Assembly (NCBI RefSeq): GCF_901709675.1
Contig: NC_051095.1
Coordinates: forward strand, 5,579,956 to 5,643,955
From: Syngnathus acus
Lineage: Eukaryota > Chordata > Actinopteri > Syngnathiformes > Syngnathidae
DNA: 64,000 nucleotides
Direction of reading: 5' to 3'
Position numbers and translations under genes: made by a program. Shown here one piece after another: positions 60,101-64,000 of the stretch (position 1 is the stretch's first letter; each line of letters begins with the position of its first letter). The notes beneath the pieces were generated by a model that saw nothing but the letters and a program-made list of their open reading frames with translations, searched no databases and was not told the origin of the DNA.

Positions 60101-63100
60101 TCACCCGCTCCAGCCAGTTACTTCTCTCGCCCCCCCTCCCTCCCCATGCCAAGCCTCCCTCGCCCTGCCCGCCCTCCCCCACACCCCCTTCCCTACCCGC
60201 TCCTGTGCACCACACCCTCTCCCTCACCCTCCTTCCCTCTCCCGTCATAGGAGGCCTGCTCCTCACTCCTTCCTCTTCCGCCTCCCCTCCCTTATCCTTC
60301 TCCTCACCCTCTCTCCCCCCGCCGTTCCTCCCGCCCGCTTTTGACCCCGACTCCTTTCTGAATTCCCCCAAGCAAGGCCAGACGTACGGCGGGCCCCTTC
60401 CTCCCATCATCTGCTCCTCCTCATCGCCACTCTCCCCTTCCTCTCTGGCGCTCTCCCCCACGTCCACCCCGCCCTCGTCAATCTCCCCACCGTCGTCGCT
60501 CTCGTCGTCCTCCTGCGAGACGGACAGGAAGGACGCCTCCTCTCTCCCGCCCTCCTTCCTCTTGTCGCCCACCTCCTCGGTGGCGCCGCCCCTCCTACCG
60601 CTCTGTCTGGAGTTGGGAGCTGTGGGGGTACCGCCGGAGACGGTGGGAGGCACCCACGAGGAGAAGGAGCAGGGACGTGGCGCTCCCATCTTAGCGCATC
60701 CGTCAAACCTGCTGCAGGTGAGGACCAATTTGGACTTTTCAGTCATTTGGCTCAAACAAAACAGAAAGCAAAACATGTCACTGTCAGAGGCAAAACAAAA
60801 AACCTTTTGTGTGGGGTAAACAAAAAAAGATTTTATTTCACCTCCCCTGAGTACAAATTTGAGTCCATTTTGCATAATCATCATGACAACGTGTCTGTGT
60901 GGCGCAGCCCAGACAATCATCAATGCCAGGAAGTGGCGTCGCATCACAGGAGCAGCCTTACGGTCACCTGCCCGCGCCCCCCACCACCCAAAACGTCACC
61001 ATGGAAACATCCATCCCGGCGTCTCACGCGAAGCAGGTAGACAGCCCACCCTCCGATGCCGACCCCCCTCCCATGGACACGCAGCAGGAAGCGGAGGAGC
61101 TCGAAATCTCCTTCGACAGCCAGTTTCCGGACCTCATCTCTGACCTCATCACGGTGGAGACCAATCCCGAGTCGGCGCCGCCTCCCCCCGTCGAGGCGGC
61201 CCCCGGGCCGGCCGTCTTCTCTGCCGGGATTCGCTACATGGTGCCCCCTCAGCCTTCCCCCTCCACCTCCTTCCTGCCCTTTCCTCAGCCGCTGCCGTCT
61301 ACCTCGCCGCTCGCTTCCATCACAGACTTCTCACCGGAGTGGTCGTATCCCGAGGTAACCCGCAGTCACCACCTGCTGTTGTACACCTCCAGATGTACTC
61401 ACACTTTCTTTAAATAGAAGCACAGAGGAAAAAAATGGTAAAAGTAGAAGTTCTCATTTAATTCCTGCGCAGGTTTTGCTTAAGTAAAAGAAAAAAAAAC
61501 TGGTCTAAGCACATATATTGTTTTCCAAAATCGGCAAATGTTTGCAAAGCAACATTAATATCACTGTGTGTGCATTGTGTAGGGTGGGGTGAAAGTATTG
61601 ATCACAGGACCGTGGAGCGAGCAGACGGGTCGATACTCGTGCGTGTTTGATCAGAGCGCAGTCCCGGCTTCACTAATCCAGCCTGGCGTGCTGCGCTGCT
61701 ACTGCCCTGGTACACGCACACACACACGCGCGCGCCCACACACTCGCATGCCTGCACACACACACAAACACACCAAGTCTAACTGGATCACTTGGTTTCC
61801 TCGCCGCAGCCCACGAGGCCGGTCTGGTGTGTCTTCAGGTCGTCGAGTCCGGGGGCTCCGTGTCGTCCTCGGTTCTGTTTGAATACCGCGCTAGGAATGC
61901 CAGCTCGCTGCCCAGCTCACAGCTCGACTGGCTCTCATTGGATGGTGTGTTATCCATTATTGATATAGAGCCTCCACATTTTACAAATAATCTATAATAA
62001 TAACAAAGTTAATAAATGACTCACGTTCGACAATTAGCAAGCCCCAACGTTTACATATGTTCGTATCCAAGTGGAGTTTCCTAAGCCATAAAGGGTGTCC
62101 ATATGTTTTCAAAATCCAGCAGTCTTTGTTCATTATATCTTCTGGAATATTTTAATGGAGTCTTTCTGTTAGTTTCAGAAGTGGTTTTCATTTTTAACAC
62201 AGATTTTGAGTTTTACTGAAATGTATTTCTCCCCATACATTGCATCATTTTTATTCTATTGTAGTGAGAGCTGAGGGGGTTTTTTTTCCCTCTCCTGTCC
62301 TTCAGACAATCAATTCAGGGTGTCCATCCTGGAGCGCCTTGAGCAGATGGAGCGCAGGATGGCGGCCATGGCGGCCCGCGACGTCGCGCAACGACAACAA
62401 CAGCATCAACAGCAGCAGCGGCAACAACATGGCAACCAAATGGCGGCCGCCGTGCCGCCACCTCCTCACACACCCGAGGACCGCGAGCAGGTGAGCACGC
62501 CCGAGCCACAGTCGTGACAGCGTCGTCGTTTAACTACGTTCGTGTGTCAGTCGTCCCAGTGGTTCGAGAGGAGGATCATCGGCGTGTGCGAGAGAATGAT
62601 GAGAGGGGTGCGGTGGAGCGGAGGTGACGAGGAGCGGCTTCAGCACTTGCCGCGTCACCGCGGGATGACGCTGCTCCATCTGGCCGCCGCGCAGGGTTAC
62701 ACGCATCTGATACACACGCTCATCACCTGGAGGTAAAAATTCCTTCCTATTTTTACATCTATCATGTTTCATCAGTTATTCAATAAAATGATTTTCAAAG
62801 TGTTTGTGGTTTGCAGGCGTGTACACAGCGAGAGTTTGGACCTGGAACAGGAAGTTGACCCTCTCAACGTGGACCACTTCTCCTGCACGCCACTGGTACG
62901 ACTCGCTCCGTTCTCCGCCTGCCGGCTCAGACGCCCCGTCAAAACGGCTGTTGCCGTGGTTTCAGATGTGGGCGTGCGCTCTGGGCCATCGGAGAGCGGC
63001 CGAGCTCCTGTACGGCTGGAGCGCCGTGGCTCTCGGCATCCCGGACTCGCTGGGCCGCCTCCCGCTGGCCGTGGCTCACTCGCGAGGGCACACAGGTCTG

Positions 63101-64000
63101 GCCGCCGCTCTGGAGGAGCTGCACATGCACGCCGCCGCCTCGCCTGCCTCCACCAGCCCGGACACAGGTGACACGCGCTGTCACAATGAAAGCTGCCGCT
63201 CTTTGCCTCTTAACGCTTTCGCTTTGCCTCGACCCTGCAGGCCTCAGCTCCTCCAGCAGCCTCCCTTCGTCCCCCTCTCAGTGTTCGGCGGCCCCCATGG
63301 ACACCTCGCCCTCGTCTCCCTTATCCCCTTTCTCATCCTCATCGTCCTCCTTGCCTGTGGAGGAGCCGCACGCAGGTAACATTTAATGAGTCTACACCAG
63401 AGTGAACGCTCACTTATACCCACAATTCATTTCCCAGTTTGTGTGCTCTCCTGAAAAGCCACAAGATGGCGCCAAAGCACTGTCTAAAGAGGATTTGGTC
63501 AAGGAAGTCTGTTGAAGTCATAACTCTGTCAGGGAGGCACTAAGTTTAGCACTGTTCTTCTTGTACTTTGCCACAAGAGAGCTACTTGTCCCCTACAGCC
63601 GTAAATGTCAGCATTTTGCAATTTATAAGCATACCAATTGCTACTTTCTAAATAGCTGATTGTGTTTTTGACTCTATGATGCACCCATACTTTCAGAATT
63701 CTAATACATATCGCAAATGACGAAAAAGAAAGACTCACGAGTCAGTGAAGTGCTGAGTGTTCACTGACTGTTCACTGCGCTGCTACTTGCAGCTTTGACC
63801 CTCTCCGGGTGTACGAACGAGGGCCCCGCGTCCCCCGGCCTGCCACCCACCCTGGCAGAGCAGTTTCTGAGCTACAGCGACAACGTGGAGAATGAGGGCG
63901 AGGATGACGAAGAGGAGGTGGTAGTACTGCCACGCAACGCACAACCGTCTATTGCCACGGCGACACGCGTGTTTATCGTGGCCTCATGCACAACAGGTCG
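57122..64000 (+). CDS. camta2: Calmodulin-binding transcription activator 2 (3' end missing)
   Basis: CAMTA2 is a DNA-binding co-activator that links calcium/calmodulin and HDAC signals to transcription. Exons: 57122-57146, 57809-57897, 58488-58555, 58615-58750, 58818-58889, 58963-59110, 59176-59304, 59529-59712, 59979-60717, 60908-61354, 61583-61709, 61810-61944, 62306-62490, 62551-62732, 62817-62895, 62966-63167, 63241-63375, and one from 63793 running to the edge or ending near 63918. Domains in order: CG-1 (RLRWNTNEEIASYLVSFDKH ... NRKKVKYRKDGYCWKKRKDG), a long Pro/Ser-rich region containing AFDPDSFLNSP, TIG/IPT (VKVLITGPW ... GVLRCYCP), a glutamine-rich insert, then ankyrin repeats (GMTLLHLAAAQGYTHLI, CTPLMWACALGH, IPDSLGRLPLAVAHSRGH). 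The IQ motifs lie outside the window. camta2 rather than camta1 is inferred from compactness and 17p13 neighbours. Confidence 0.9.

Noticed and set aside
59973-60947. Long minus-strand open frame (324 codons)
   Set aside because: It is the antisense shadow of the proline/serine-rich camta2 exon; low-complexity GC-rich sequence often keeps the opposite frame open.

Overview
The window is nuclear DNA of a compact-genome teleost fish. The evidence is multi-exon genes with short GT-AG introns (many 60-120 bp), unmistakable vertebrate orthologues, a fish-type V-SINE, Tc1 and hAT remnants, and dense microsatellites. The family is not certain; a small-genome percomorph such as a pipefish or puffer would fit (inference). 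I rebuilt exon structures by hand from splice sites, reading phase and family homology. Every complete gene closes in frame from ATG to stop. No bacterial, rRNA, tRNA-gene or CRISPR features were seen.

Layout from left to right: about 3.5 kb with no recognisable gene; a TspanC8 tetraspanin (tspan5-like, minus); eif5a (plus); gps2 (minus); gabarap (minus); srrt/ARS2 (minus), divergent from ift46 (plus); a large 37-exon secreted multi-domain lectin gene (plus, 25.7-37.8 kb) with a minisatellite in its probable 3'UTR; radx (plus), convergent with an asialoglycoprotein-receptor-like C-type lectin (minus); cyb5d1 (minus), divergent from plod3 (plus); and the 5' two thirds of camta2 (plus), cut by the right edge. 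Several neighbours (eif5a, gps2, gabarap, ASGR, cyb5d1, camta2) cluster on human 17p13. srrt and plod3 sit on 7q22, ift46 on 11q23 and radx on Xq, so this looks like a mixed teleost syntenic block.

The most striking item is the lectin gene. It encodes a predicted 1362-residue protein with a signal peptide, six C-type lectin domains (CTLDs) arranged as two copies of a three-domain unit, a SUEL/rhamnose-binding-type domain, an F5/8 type C (discoidin) domain, an LCCL domain and a seventh CTLD, with no transmembrane segment. Every module boundary falls in a phase-1 intron, and the two CTLD trios still share recognisable intron sequence, which indicates a recent intragenic duplication. I know of no described vertebrate protein with this combination.

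The other genes are housekeeping or regulatory: translation (eif5a), RNA processing (srrt), co-repressor signalling (gps2), autophagy (gabarap), cilia (ift46, cyb5d1), replication-fork protection (radx), collagen modification (plod3) and transcription (camta2). Both ciliary genes carry RFX X-box-like sites near their starts. Introns and spacers hold several non-autonomous transposons, including a nested palindromic element in plod3 intron 1.
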